Assembly: GCA_035533335.1 (NCBI GenBank)
Contig: DATLUC010000137.1
Span: 37,273 to 101,272 of the forward strand
Source of the DNA: DATKSS01 sp035533335
Lineage (GTDB): Bacteria > Chloroflexota > Dormibacteria > Dormibacterales > Dormibacteraceae
Direction: 5' to 3'
Length of the DNA stretch: 64,000 nt
Shown: positions 1 through 7,863 of the stretch, one piece after another
Layout: every line of letters starts with the position of its first letter
Position numbering within the stretch: the stretch's first letter is position 1
Translations under genes and position numbers: made by a program
Notes under the pieces: generated by a model
Seen by the model: the letters and a program-made list of their open reading frames with translations, nothing else
The model's database searches: none
Told to the model about the DNA's origin: nothing

Positions 1-265
1 CGAGAGGACCGCTGCTGAAGAGCCACACCGGTGCGGTAGCGAGGGTGCGGCGGTTGTTGCGGACGAACTCACCGGCTTCCTTCAGCCAAGACCCCATGTA
101 GGCCGCACTGCCGATGACGAACGCGTCGTAGGTCGAGATGTCCCTCACCGAGGTGATGGGCAGCAGGTCGACGGTCAGGCCCTCGGTCTTGAGCGTCGTG
201 GCGATGCGCTCCGCGATGCCCTGGGTCGCGCCGTATTTGCTGGCATAGGTGACGAGTATCGACAT
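1..265 (-). CDS. Flavodoxin-domain protein (C-terminus beyond the window)
   Basis: This is a cytoplasmic FMN-binding electron carrier of the flavodoxin / menaquinone-dependent protoporphyrinogen oxidase (HemG-like) group. Only 88 codons are present; the 3' end is cut by the window edge. Residues 1-6 form the first beta strand. YASKYGATQGIAE from residue 7 is the FMN phosphate-binding loop. A second strand, DAFVIGSAAYMGSW, starts near residue 47 and fits the flavodoxin fold. The ATG is preceded by a good ribosome binding site, GAGGAGAAG, within 271-280. It lies 93 bp downstream of a co-directional TetR gene, which may regulate it. HemG function versus general flavodoxin cannot be decided from the fragment. 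Confidence 0.85.
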   Translation of the reverse strand, partial: MSILVTYASKYGATQGIAERIATTLKTEGLTVDLLPITSVRDISTYDAFVIGSAAYMGSWLKEAGEFVRNNRRTLATAPVWLFSSGPL

Positions 266-358
266 TTTCACTTCTCCTCAACTCCGACGATGCCTCGTCG
301 GGGGAGAGACGGCCAGTGCCGGTAGGCCCGCGCGCCGGGGGACATACAGCGCCGAGGG

Positions 359-1015
359 TCAGGGTGCGGGCGTGCCGGCCGGGCGGGTCAGGTAGGTGAT
401 CACGGCTCTCTTGCAGATCTCTTTGAAAGCGGCGTGACGGCGCTTCCAGGCACGGTCCTGCATCCACTGCAAGAAGAGCCCGTCGATGATTGCCCTCACG
501 ACCGCTGCCGCCTCTGCGACGCTTTCGGCCGCGAAGGCCCCCGCCTCGATCCCTTCGCGCACGGCGTCCGCGTACAGCGCGTCGACGATCGAATGGAAGG
601 TCGCCGACAGCTCGGTGAAGCTCTCGTTTCGGGCGGCGTGCCCAGCGAGGTCGACATAGGTGAGGTAGAACTCGCGGTTGGTGTCTGCGCCGATCCAGAT
701 CGCATCGATCATGGCCAGCACCTTGGCCTCGGGGCTGTGCGCCCTGGCCATCGCGCCGTGAATGCGGTCGGCGGTGGCCGATAGAGCCCAGCGCATGGTG
801 GCCAGGACGAGGTTCTCCTTGGTCTTGAAGTAGTAGAGAAGGATGCCCTTGCTGACGCCCGCGAGCGTCGCGATGTCCTCCAGCGCCACCTGGTGGACGC
901 CGCGCTGGCCGATCAGGTGGTACGTGTTCCGGAGCAGGTGCACCTGGGCCGGCGTCAGATCCTGGACCAAGAGGTCGCGATTCGCGCCGGCTTTCTTGGC
1001 ACCAGGCCTCGGCAT
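359..1015 (-). CDS. TetR/AcrR-family transcriptional regulator
   Basis: One-component repressor of 218 residues. The N-terminal helix-turn-helix lies at about residues 25-75, with the typical TetR pattern QVALEDIATLAGVSKGILLY followed by YFKTKENLVLATM. The remaining 130 residues form the helical ligand and dimerisation domain and resemble BetI/AcrR-type C-termini. It is co-directional with the flavodoxin gene downstream, which suggests control of that gene and itself. An inverted repeat, AACCGG and CCGGTT spaced by 14 bp, lies 14 bp upstream of the start and is a candidate operator. The ligand cannot be predicted. Confidence 0.9.
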   Translation of the reverse strand: MPRPGAKKAGANRDLLVQDLTPAQVHLLRNTYHLIGQRGVHQVALEDIATLAGVSKGILLYYFKTKENLVLATMRWALSATADRIHGAMARAHSPEAKVLAMIDAIWIGADTNREFYLTYVDLAGHAARNESFTELSATFHSIVDALYADAVREGIEAGAFAAESVAEAAAVVRAIIDGLFLQWMQDRAWKRRHAAFKEICKRAVITYLTRPAGTPAP

Positions 1016-1029
1016 CGGCGGTGCAGTCT

Positions 1030-1055
1030 AACCGGTCAGTCAGTCACGGCCGGTT
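1030..1055. promoter_or_regulatory. Candidate TetR operator
   Basis: AACCGG (1030-1035) and CCGGTT (1050-1055) form an inverted repeat separated by 14 bp. On the minus strand the left arm is embedded in GACTGACTGACCGGTT, a sequence style common in TetR operators. It is just upstream of the tetR start at 1015, where autorepression would act. This is a pattern match only. Confidence 0.35.
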
Positions 1056-1067
1056 GAAACGACAGGT

Positions 1068-1724
1068 TCATGCCGGTGCGCGCACCCGCTCGCCGGGGAC
1101 CAGCTCCAGCACGTCTGGTCGGGGCCAGCTGCTCGGCGGGGGTCCACCGACCCGCTTCCACCGGTCGACCAGGACCAGGGTGGGCAGGCGGTCCACGAGG
1201 GCCCTTGTCCCGCGCCGATTGACGAACGTGCCGTCGTCGAATACCGCATCGCACCCCACGACCGCGATCTCGGCGTCCAGCTCGGCGAGCGTGGCGGTGG
1301 AGGCCTGGAGACCGGCGGCGCGCAGGTCGTACACCAGGAGGTGGCCCTCGTCGGCCGGCCCGTCGATCACAACCTGGACGGAAGCCGGGCTGGCATAGAC
1401 CAGGGCCCGCGCCACCAGCGAGCTGTTCGAGATGGTCGCGACCCGGCGCCGGGCCAGGGCGCGGATGGCCGACCGCGCCACGCGGCGCCTTTCCGCGTCC
1501 GCTCGCCGGATCACGGAGCGCACATCGCCAGATTCCAACGCCTCCGAGACCGCCGCGGCGATGGCAGGCATCTCGGGCCGCAAGCTCGCCAAGTTTCGGC
1601 CCAGGCTCGCGCGCTCGTCCGGGCCGGCCAGCGCAAGCAGACCGAGGGCTTTGCGGGCGAGATAGCCGGCTCCGTGAACCCGGTCGTCGGCGATTGCCGA
1701 GATGGATTGCGCGGCGGTTGCCAC
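1068..1724 (-). CDS. eIF2B-like (initiation factor 2B / R15P isomerase family) protein
   Basis: This 218-residue protein has the C-terminal Rossmann-like half of the IF-2B family. Members include eIF2B subunits, methylthioribose-1-phosphate isomerase and ribose-1,5-bisphosphate isomerase. The diagnostic stretch is VGCDAVFDDGTFVNRRGT near residues 155-172, preceded by ISNSSLVARAL (about 96-106), equivalent to the conserved substrate-binding segment. It is shorter than the roughly 300-350 residue isomerases, so it may be a minimal family member with unknown substrate. It starts with GTG, and I see no strong ribosome binding site. It lies 46 bp downstream of the PPOX gene on the same strand. Confidence 0.7.
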   Translation of the reverse strand: MATAAQSISAIADDRVHGAGYLARKALGLLALAGPDERASLGRNLASLRPEMPAIAAAVSEALESGDVRSVIRRADAERRRVARSAIRALARRRVATISNSSLVARALVYASPASVQVVIDGPADEGHLLVYDLRAAGLQASTATLAELDAEIAVVGCDAVFDDGTFVNRRGTRALVDRLPTLVLVDRWKRVGGPPPSSWPRPDVLELVPGERVRAPA

Positions 1725-1770
1725 CCGCCAAGGATCACACGACCGAGGCGAGGACGAGCTCCGGACTTTC

Positions 1771-2193
1771 CTACCGGCCGCTGGGCCGGCTCGCCAGCGC
1801 GCCCGCCGGATCCCAACCGTGCCAACCGGCAGGTGCGATCCACGCGCTCACGCGCTTTTGGGTCCGCGAGCCAAAGGGTTTCCCGGTGTAGCGGCGTGCG
1901 AGGCGGTCGATGTCCGCCAGGTCCACGTCGTCTGTGATCGACTCGACCAGGCCGTACACGCTCACGTGGCGATACCAGTCCTGGTCGAAGAAGGTGAGCG
2001 AGACCTTGGGGTTGAGCCGCATCCACGCCAGGCGGCTGCGGTTCGCGTGCATGTTGACGAGCACCCGGCCGTCCTCCCAGTCGTACCAGGTCGCCACCGT
2101 CATCGGAAACCCGTCTGGCCGGACGGTGGCGATGACCGCGGAGTTCGGCTGCCGGAGGAAGTCGTCGACTTCCTTGGGGAGATCGAGGGGCAT
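1771..2193 (-). CDS. PPOX-class (pyridoxamine 5'-phosphate oxidase fold) flavoprotein, possibly F420-dependent
   Basis: Split-beta-barrel flavin/F420-binding protein of 140 residues. The core is SAVIATVRPDGFPMTVATWY (about residues 18-37), followed by GRVLVNMHANRSRLAWMRLNP, where arginines and serines normally hold the cofactor phosphate, and VSLTFFDQDWYRHVSVYG. This pattern is typical of PPOX-class F420-dependent oxidoreductases common in Actinomycetota and Chloroflexota. FMN cannot be excluded as cofactor. It lies 32 bp downstream of the ABC permease gene, co-directional, so it may be the distal gene of that operon. Confidence 0.8.
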   Translation of the reverse strand: MPLDLPKEVDDFLRQPNSAVIATVRPDGFPMTVATWYDWEDGRVLVNMHANRSRLAWMRLNPKVSLTFFDQDWYRHVSVYGLVESITDDVDLADIDRLARRYTGKPFGSRTQKRVSAWIAPAGWHGWDPAGALASRPSGR

Positions 2194-2225
2194 GGGTCCA
2201 CCTTACAAGTTGAGGTGGCGCCTGC

Positions 2226-3050
2226 TTACTGGGTCAGGCGCCTCAGCAGGCGAGAGGACGTGGTGATGCCGGCAGTGCAAGCCACCAGGAGCACGGCGAA
2301 ATCGAGCCCCAGGTTGCTTGGCGTTCCGATCAACAGGCCGCGCAGCGCATCGATCTCGTAGCGCAGCGGGTTGATCGTGCTCAGGGCCTGCAGCCAGCCC
2401 GGCATCACGCTGATCGGGTAGAGCGCGTTGGAGGCGAAGAACAGCGGCATGGTGATGGCCTGGCCGATACCCATCAAGCGGTCGCGGTTCAGGACGATGC
2501 CGGCGATCGTCAGCGAAAGCATGGAGAAGAAGGCAGCGCCCATGATGATGATCACGGCTGCAGCCAGGTACACGAGCGGGTTCAGCGGAAAACGCACGCC
2601 GAGCAAGGACGCCAGGACAACCACCACCGCCGCCTGGATCAGGCTGCGCACGCTGGCGCCGAAGGCCTTCCCGGCGATGAGTGAAGAGGCGGGTGTCGGT
2701 GTTGCGAGCAGCTTGGTCAGGATGCCGGCGTCGCGCTCCCAGATGATCTGGATCCCGTAGAAGATCGCGACGAAGAGTGCCGACTGAGCGATCACACCGG
2801 GCGCCATGAAGTCCAGGTACGGCTTGCCGCCGCTCGGGATCGCGCGGATGGTGGAGAAGGTCTCGCCGAAGATCACGAGCCATAGAGCGGGCTGGATCGC
2901 GCGCGTGTACAGCTCGGTCCGGTCGTGGCTGATCTTCGCCACCTCGACCCAGCAGAACGTGACGATCCGGCTGAACAGCACCTGCCACCACGCGGGGGCG
3001 GGGGCCGGCTCAGCCCACGCGGCGTGCTGTGCGACGGACTGCGCGCACAT
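2226..3050 (-). CDS. ABC-2 type transporter permease (DrrB-like)
   Basis: Membrane subunit of an exporter, 274 residues from the chosen start. It has about six hydrophobic segments and the ABC-2 signature region around LLATPTPASSLIAGKAFGAS, then GIVLNRDRLMGIGQAITMP. A longer reading from 3107 is open, but a strong ribosome binding site, GAAGGAGGGA, sits 9 nt before the ATG at 3050, so I use that start. The gene overlaps the end of the ATPase gene by 41 bp, which indicates translational coupling. It is likely a daunorubicin/multidrug-type export partner; the substrate is unknown. Confidence 0.88.
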   Translation of the reverse strand: MCAQSVAQHAAWAEPAPAPAWWQVLFSRIVTFCWVEVAKISHDRTELYTRAIQPALWLVIFGETFSTIRAIPSGGKPYLDFMAPGVIAQSALFVAIFYGIQIIWERDAGILTKLLATPTPASSLIAGKAFGASVRSLIQAAVVVVLASLLGVRFPLNPLVYLAAAVIIIMGAAFFSMLSLTIAGIVLNRDRLMGIGQAITMPLFFASNALYPISVMPGWLQALSTINPLRYEIDALRGLLIGTPSNLGLDFAVLLVACTAGITTSSRLLRRLTQ

Positions 3051-3831
3051 CTTTGAAGCTCCCTCCTTCTTGTTCGAAATGTTCGCCTGCGAAATGGCGG
3101 AACACATCTTCCAGGGTGGCCTGCGGGCCCAGCGCTTGCTTGAGCTCTGACGGCGAGCCGATCGCGCTGATCCGGCCGCGGTTCATGAGGGCGACGCGGT
3201 CGCAAAGCTGCTCCGCCTCTTCCATGTAGTGGGTGGTCATGAGGATGGTGGTCCCGATCTCATGGCGCAGCGCCCGCACCCTCTCCCATACCTCGCCGCG
3301 CGCGATGGGATCGAGCCCGATCGTCGGCTCGTCCAGGACCAGGAGTCGAGGTTGGTTGATCAGGGCCTGCGCCAGCTCCAGCCGGCGGACCATGCCCCCC
3401 GAGTAGTTGCTGACCATTCGATCTTTCGCGTCTTCCAGGCCCATCAGCTCGAGCGCGTGGGAGACGGCCGGCTTGCGTGCACGGCGCGGTATGTCGTACA
3501 GCCTGGCGAACAGCATCACATTTTCCCAACCGGTCAGCGAGCCGTCGGCCGACAGCTGTTGCGGAACGTAGCCGATCATCCGGCGGACGGCCATCGTCTC
3601 CTTCACGACGTCATGGCCGAAGACGTCCGCTTCGCCGGAATTGGGCGGCAGCAGCGTGACGAGGATCCTGATCGTGGTCGTCTTGCCGGCTCCGTTCGGC
3701 CCGAGCAGGCCGAAGATCTCGCCGGGGGCGATGTCGAAGCTGACACCGTCGACTGCTACCACCTCTTTGAACCGGCGCGTGATCGCGCTAGCGCGCACTG
3801 CGGGCACGGTCATCTGGTCAGGCACCGGCAT
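3010..3831 (-). CDS. ABC transporter ATP-binding protein (DrrA family)
   Basis: Cytoplasmic nucleotide-binding subunit of 273 residues. Walker A is GPNGAGKTT (about 44-52), the Q-loop is in YVPQQLS, the signature is YSGGMVRRLELAQAL, Walker B is LLVLDEPTIGLD, and the switch histidine is in MTTHYMEEAEQ. The C-terminal extension beyond the domain is typical of DrrA-type exporters. It overlaps the upstream MarR gene by 14 bp and the downstream permease by 41 bp, so MarR, ATPase and permease form one operon. This arrangement suggests drug- or metabolite-inducible export. Confidence 0.93.
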   Translation of the reverse strand: MPVPDQMTVPAVRASAITRRFKEVVAVDGVSFDIAPGEIFGLLGPNGAGKTTTIRILVTLLPPNSGEADVFGHDVVKETMAVRRMIGYVPQQLSADGSLTGWENVMLFARLYDIPRRARKPAVSHALELMGLEDAKDRMVSNYSGGMVRRLELAQALINQPRLLVLDEPTIGLDPIARGEVWERVRALRHEIGTTILMTTHYMEEAEQLCDRVALMNRGRISAIGSPSELKQALGPQATLEDVFRHFAGEHFEQEGGSFKDVRAVRRTARRVG

Positions 3832-4300
3832 CGACCTCCGTTTTTCTCGCGAGGCTCACGAGCACGCCCAGGCTCTCGATGAGCGCGAGCTGCTGGAGTG
3901 GGGTCAGGTCGCGCGCCGCTCGCGCGATGGGGCTCCCAGCGAAGACGCGGTGGCCGGCCAGGACCCGCCTGCCTTCCCCGGTCAGGTCCACCAGCACCTT
4001 GCGACGGTCTGTGGTGTCGACGGCGCGGGTCAGGTAGCCATGCTCCTCGAGCTTCCCCAGCTGGCGGGTCAGGGTGGGTGCCGAGACGCCCAGGCTTGCC
4101 GCCACCTCTCCCGCCGACCGCGGGCCGTCCCGCAGCTGCCTCAAAACGCGGCGCTGGCTGTAGGTCATCCCGGTCGATCGCCAGACCTCGAGCAGCTGAG
4201 GCTCGAGCACGCTGACGAGGTCTCCGATCACGCGCATGACGTCGCGCGTGCCGGTCGCGTCCTCCGCCGCCGCGGGACTTTCCCCTTGAACCTTTGCCAT
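3818..4300 (-). CDS. MarR-family transcriptional regulator
   Basis: Winged-helix repressor of 160 residues. The DNA-binding region runs from about residue 45 to 110: MTYSQRRVLRQL, then EVAASLGVSAPTLTRQLGKL (recognition helix) and the wing GYLTRAVDTTDRRKVLVDLT, with the conserved DxRxK-type wing pattern. It is the first gene of the ABC exporter operon and probably controls it. An AT-rich palindrome lies 3 bp upstream of the start codon. No ribosome binding site is evident, while a TAATAT box lies only 8 nt before the ATG, so the transcript may be leaderless. Confidence 0.9.
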   Translation of the reverse strand: MAKVQGESPAAAEDATGTRDVMRVIGDLVSVLEPQLLEVWRSTGMTYSQRRVLRQLRDGPRSAGEVAASLGVSAPTLTRQLGKLEEHGYLTRAVDTTDRRKVLVDLTGEGRRVLAGHRVFAGSPIARAARDLTPLQQLALIESLGVLVSLARKTEVDAGA

Positions 4301-4303
4301 GGA

Positions 4304-4316
4304 GCTAAATATTAGC
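4304..4316. promoter_or_regulatory. Candidate MarR operator overlapping a leaderless -10 box
   Basis: GCTAA-ATA-TTAGC is a perfect 5-bp inverted repeat and the only AT-rich spot in this GC-rich intergenic region. On the minus strand it contains TAATAT, a good -10 hexamer, 8 nt from the marR ATG. Binding of MarR here would block its own transcription. No convincing -35 is visible. Confidence 0.45.
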
Positions 4317-4396
4317 AGGGGTGCAACCTTCAGGAGGGGCCTCGCTGGGCGCTTCCCAGCGATCTCTAAGGTGCGGCGGGTAACGTCTAGCGCGGA

Positions 4397-5782
4397 GTGA
4401 GTGGATCCGCCACGGAGATCAAAGGATCAGTCGTGCCCGTTCGCCAGAGGCCTGCCTGGTCCAGGCCGGAGGCCGTCTACCTCTTCTTCTTCGCGAACGC
4501 CCTGGTCATCTTCGTCCTGTGGTGGTCCAGCTCCGGTTTCGAGATCACGCGCACCGCGAGCGACGCGCTCAACGGGCTGGGCCGGATCACGGGGCTGATC
4601 GGCACCTATCTCGTCCTCTGCCAGCTCCTGCTGATGGCACGAACGGCATGGCTCGAGGCGGCCCTCGGGTTCGAAAAGATGGCCGTCCTGCACAAGTGGA
4701 ACGGCTATGCCGCCGTCGGGCTCATCCTGGCGCACGCCGTGTTTCAGACGCTCGGCTACCAGCTCGGTGACGGCAAGAACGTCGCTCAGCAGCTCGGCGA
4801 CTTCATCGCAAACTACGAAGGCCTGCTCGGCGCGATCGTCGCCTTGGGGCTGTTCGTGGCCGTCGTCGTGGTCTCGATCGCGATCGCCAGGCGTCACCTC
4901 AAGTACGAGACCTGGTACTACGTCCATCTGTACACGTACCTGGCGGTGGCGCTTGCCTTCAGCCACCAGCTCGCCACAGGCGTCGACTTCGCCGGTAATC
5001 CCGTGTTCGTCTTCTACTGGTGCCTTCTCTATGTCTACGTGATCGGCCTCCTGGTCATCCATCGCGTCGCCAAGCCCCTTCTCGCGTACCAGCGCCACCG
5101 GTTCCGTGTCCAGTCCGTCCAGAAGGAGGCCCGGGGAGTGTTCTCGGTCTACATCGCCGGTCGTGATCTCGGGCAGTTCGACGCCCAGGCCGGCCAGTTT
5201 GCGATCTGGCGCTTCCTCGACCGGACGCGGTGGTGGCAGGCTCACCCGTTCTCGATCTCCGCGATCCCCGATGGGCGCCACCTGCGGATCACGGTCAAGA
5301 ACATCGGCGACTTCACGAGCGCCATTCACAACCTGAAACCCGGGACCCCAGTGCTGGTCGAGGGCCCCTTCGGCAAGTTCACCGAACGGCCCGCGCGACG
5401 CAAGGTGCTGCTGATCGCCGGCGGGATCGGCATCACTCCGATCCGGCCGCTCGCGGAGGAGATGGCGATGGACGGTTTCGACGTCCGTATCCTCTACAGG
5501 GCTCACGGACATGGAGACCTGGTCTTCAAGCAGGAGCTCGACTCGCTCGCCGAGCGGCACGGAGTCCGCCTCGATTACCTGCTGACCGAGGAAGGCGCGC
5601 GGAAGCGATCCAGGGACTCGTGGTTTCGCCCAGAGGTGCTGGCCAGGCTGGTGCCCGAGATCAAAGATCGCGTGGCTTACGTCTGTGGCCCCGTCCCGAT
5701 GACGGCGTCGGTCGTTTCGAGTTTGCAAAAGCTGGGCGTTCCGCCCGACCAAATACGAACGGAGGCATTTCGACTGTCATGA
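4397..5782 (+). CDS. Ferric-reductase-like membrane flavoprotein (FRD heme domain plus FAD/NAD(P)H reductase)
   Basis: Integral membrane oxidoreductase of 461 residues. The first 220 residues hold about six membrane segments with the ferric-reductase-like histidines (KWNGYAAVGLILAHAVFQ, YYVHLYTYLAVALAFSHQ), expected to bind two hemes. The cytoplasmic C-terminal half is a ferredoxin-NADP reductase-like module: the FAD-binding HPFSISAIP, the pyrophosphate region, then LLIAGGIGITPIRPL and VAYVCGPVPM for nicotinamide binding. The start is GTG at 4397. Its stop overlaps the ATG of the FMN-binding protein gene (ATGA). It probably moves electrons from NAD(P)H across the membrane to the flavinylated partner encoded next. 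Confidence 0.9.
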   Translation: MSGSATEIKGSVVPVRQRPAWSRPEAVYLFFFANALVIFVLWWSSSGFEITRTASDALNGLGRITGLIGTYLVLCQLLLMARTAWLEAALGFEKMAVLHKWNGYAAVGLILAHAVFQTLGYQLGDGKNVAQQLGDFIANYEGLLGAIVALGLFVAVVVVSIAIARRHLKYETWYYVHLYTYLAVALAFSHQLATGVDFAGNPVFVFYWCLLYVYVIGLLVIHRVAKPLLAYQRHRFRVQSVQKEARGVFSVYIAGRDLGQFDAQAGQFAIWRFLDRTRWWQAHPFSISAIPDGRHLRITVKNIGDFTSAIHNLKPGTPVLVEGPFGKFTERPARRKVLLIAGGIGITPIRPLAEEMAMDGFDVRILYRAHGHGDLVFKQELDSLAERHGVRLDYLLTEEGARKRSRDSWFRPEVLARLVPEIKDRVAYVCGPVPMTASVVSSLQKLGVPPDQIRTEAFRLS

Positions 5783-6276
5783 AAAGATCGGTGATTGTGA
5801 CCGGCGCGGCGATGGTGGGCGTCGCCTGGCTCGTCAGCTACAAAGTCACCCCACATACCGCGGGATTGGCGTCGGCGCTGCCGGCGCAGTCGCCATCGCC
5901 CAATCAGCCCTCCCCGAGCCCGAGTGATCCTGGCTCGCCGTCATCGTCGCCGTCGCCGTCCCCCAGCCCCAGCCCCAGCCCCAGCCCGACCGGGGCGAAC
6001 GGCACCTTCACGGGGTCGGATTTCCCGAACAGGTTTGGTGACGTGCAGGTGAAGGTGATCATCAGCAACGGCCGGATCACCGACGTGCAGCCCATCCAGA
6101 TGCCCCAGGACCGCGCGCAGTCGGCCTACATCAGCCAGGTGGCGGGTCCGATGCTGCACGACGAGGTGATCCAGGCCCAGAGCGCGCAGATCGACATCAT
6201 CAGCGGCGCTACGTACACCAGCCAGTCGTACGCGCAGTCGGTGGAGTCCGCTCTGCAGCAAGCGCACATGGGCTGA
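5779..6276 (+). CDS. Exported FMN-binding protein with ApbE flavinylation motif
   Basis: 165-residue protein with an N-terminal signal or anchor segment (about residues 4-22), a 40-residue Pro/Ser linker, and an FMN-binding domain like that of NqrC/RnfG and NosR. The motif DIISGAT near residues 139-145 matches Dxx(S/T)GAT, whose threonine receives covalent FMN from ApbE. The ATG overlaps the stop of the reductase gene. The ribosome binding site GGAGG is rather far, so translation is probably coupled. With its neighbours it forms a short transmembrane electron-transfer chain ending outside the cytoplasm. Confidence 0.88.
   Translation: MKRSVIVTGAAMVGVAWLVSYKVTPHTAGLASALPAQSPSPNQPSPSPSDPGSPSSSPSPSPSPSPSPSPTGANGTFTGSDFPNRFGDVQVKVIISNGRITDVQPIQMPQDRAQSAYISQVAGPMLHDEVIQAQSAQIDIISGATYTSQSYAQSVESALQQAHMG
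5961..5984 (+). repeat. (CCCCAG)4 hexanucleotide tandem repeat
   Basis: Four perfect 6-bp units encode part of the Pro-Ser linker of the FMN-binding protein. Loss or gain of units would keep the frame and only change linker length. Similar PSPSPS linkers, less regular in DNA, occur in the lipoprotein gene at 60760-61398. Confidence 0.8.
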
Positions 6277-7050
6277 TTGGTCGAACCGACGGCTCCCGCG
6301 CATCGGGTCCAGGAGGTGATGGGCATGCCCGTCACGGTTCACGTCGCCGACGCGGGTGTCGACGACTCCGTGCTGGACGAGGTGTTCGCTGACTTCACGC
6401 TCCTGGACGGCGTGTTCAGCACGTTCATCGCGGACAGCGCGGTGAGCCGCATCAACAGGGGTGAGCTGAAAGAAGAGGAAGCGGGAGACCTGGTCCTCCA
6501 GGCGCTGCATCTCTGCCGCCAGTACGAACGAGCCACGGACGGCTACTTCTCGGCCTGGCTCGGCGGCAGGCTCGACCCGTCGGGCCTCGTCAAGGGATGG
6601 GCGATCGACCGTGGCTGCTCGATCCTCGACCGCCACGGCTGCGAGAACTTCTTTGTCGACGCGGGTGGTGACGTGCAGACCCGCGGGATGAGCGAAGGTG
6701 GTGGACCCTGGCGCGTGGGGATCAGGCACCCGGTCCAGAAGGACAAGGTCGTGCGGGTGGTTCTCGCAAGCGGGCTGGCCGTCGCCACGTCCGGCACGTA
6801 CGAGAAGGGCGACCACATCGTCGATCCCCACACCGGGCGAGAGGCGGACGAGCTCCTCAGCTTCACCGTGGTCGGGCCTGACATTCTCCAGGCCGACGTG
6901 TACGCGACGGCGGCGTTCGCGATGGGCAGGGACGGCGGCCTTGCCTTCATCGAGCGAGCCGGGGGCTACGAGGCCTACGCCATCGACCGCAAGCTCAAAG
7001 CAAAGAGGACGCCGGGATTCGACGTCCTCTGCGATGCCATCTCAGCCTGA
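6277..7050 (+). CDS. apbE: FAD:protein FMN transferase
   Basis: Flavin transferase of 257 residues that attaches FMN from FAD to a threonine of target proteins. Conserved parts: the N-terminal HRVQEVMGMPVTVHV, DPSGLVKGWAIDRG for FAD binding, ENFFVDAGGDVQTRG, and HIVDPHTGR plus DVYATAAF near the Mg-binding residues. I use the TTG directly after the upstream stop, because the family's conserved block begins before the internal ATGs at 6319 and 6325; the AGGAGGT at 6311 may nevertheless allow internal starts. No export signal is seen, so it either acts before secretion or its N-terminus differs. Its substrate is almost certainly the adjacent FMN-binding protein. Confidence 0.92.
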   Translation: MVEPTAPAHRVQEVMGMPVTVHVADAGVDDSVLDEVFADFTLLDGVFSTFIADSAVSRINRGELKEEEAGDLVLQALHLCRQYERATDGYFSAWLGGRLDPSGLVKGWAIDRGCSILDRHGCENFFVDAGGDVQTRGMSEGGGPWRVGIRHPVQKDKVVRVVLASGLAVATSGTYEKGDHIVDPHTGREADELLSFTVVGPDILQADVYATAAFAMGRDGGLAFIERAGGYEAYAIDRKLKAKRTPGFDVLCDAISA

Positions 7051-7064
7051 TCGGCCGACTTGAT

Positions 7065-7841
7065 CTAGCCTCCGGTCGCTGAGCCGGCGGGCGGAGCAAA
7101 GCCGCCGCCGAACCCGCCCCGGCCTCCGCCGCCGAACCCGGTCGCGCAGGTGCCGGACGGCCCGGCGGGGGTGATCATGAGAGAAGTCGCCGCGACCGTG
7201 CCGGCGGCATCCTTGGGCCCTGTCGCGCGAACGCACTCGCCCGTCTGCAGGTCGGCCGACGTGACGGAGAAGTTCCTGGTCACGACCACGGTCGTCGGGA
7301 CCGTGATCGTCTGGCTGCCGCTGGCCGTCGTCAGGACGGTGACCGACGTGCCGCTGGCCGCGGTGACCTCACCCGTGACGATCGCCCGGTTGGCGAATCC
7401 GCTCGGGGTTGGCCTGGGGGAAGCGCTTGGACGCGGCGTTGCGCCGGCTCCCGGAAACGCTCCGAAGCTCGCGGCACAGCCGGCGGCCGTCTTGGGCGCA
7501 AGTCGCACCGAGGTCGCGGTGACCGCCCCGGTGGCATCCTTGGTCCCGGTCGCGACAATGCAGGTTCCGACCGTGATGTCGGCCAGCGTCGCGATCGAGG
7601 TCTTGGTGATGGACGTGGTGGTCGAGTAGGTGACGGTGGTGTCGCCGTTGGGGCCGGTGATGATCAGCGTCTGTCCGTTGATCTGCACCAGCTGACCCGA
7701 GGTGCCGTTGCGAAACGCGGCCGCGCCACCGCCCGGCCTTGGTGAAGCTGCCGTGCCGGAGTTGGATGCGCTGGCCGCGCTGCCGCACGCGGTTGCGACG
7801 ATGGTGGCCCCGACCACCACCAGCAGGTTCGAACGTTTCAT
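7065..7841 (-). CDS. Lipoprotein with two DUF5666-like domains
   Basis: Secreted lipoprotein of 258 residues. The signal peptide MKRSNLLVVVGATIVATACG ends in the lipobox ATAC (Cys about 19). Two homologous beta-rich repeats follow, roughly residues 45-115 and 150-225. Each contains a GxxxxVTxxTxxSxTVxT-like core and a GTxxxATGxKDAxGxVxATSxxxxP ending, the pattern of DUF5666. The C-terminus is glycine-rich. It is the last gene of the MacAB-type transporter operon, 22 bp after the permease, so it may be an accessory or cell-surface sensor. The function is unknown. Confidence 0.8.
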   Translation of the reverse strand: MKRSNLLVVVGATIVATACGSAASASNSGTAASPRPGGGAAAFRNGTSGQLVQINGQTLIITGPNGDTTVTYSTTTSITKTSIATLADITVGTCIVATGTKDATGAVTATSVRLAPKTAAGCAASFGAFPGAGATPRPSASPRPTPSGFANRAIVTGEVTAASGTSVTVLTTASGSQTITVPTTVVVTRNFSVTSADLQTGECVRATGPKDAAGTVAATSLMITPAGPSGTCATGFGGGGRGGFGGGFAPPAGSATGG

Positions 7842-7863
7842 TGGTCCCTCCTGAGACAGGTTT

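Noticed and set aside
4427..5752. 441-codon open frame antisense to the ferric-reductase-like gene
   Set aside because: High-GC codon bias produces long antisense frames; the translation shows no domain and the sense frame is a clear enzyme. The same holds for other long antisense frames, for example at 9949-11136, 16915-18054, 25630-26769, 33228-34418 and 53642-54730.
5961..5984. CRISPR-like repeat
   Set aside because: It is a 6-bp codon-level repeat inside a Pro/Ser linker, with no spacers.
6311..6327. AGGAGGTGATG as ribosome binding site for a shorter ApbE starting at 6319 or 6325
   Set aside because: The conserved ApbE N-terminal block HRVQEVMGMPVTV begins before these codons, so an internal start would remove part of the domain.
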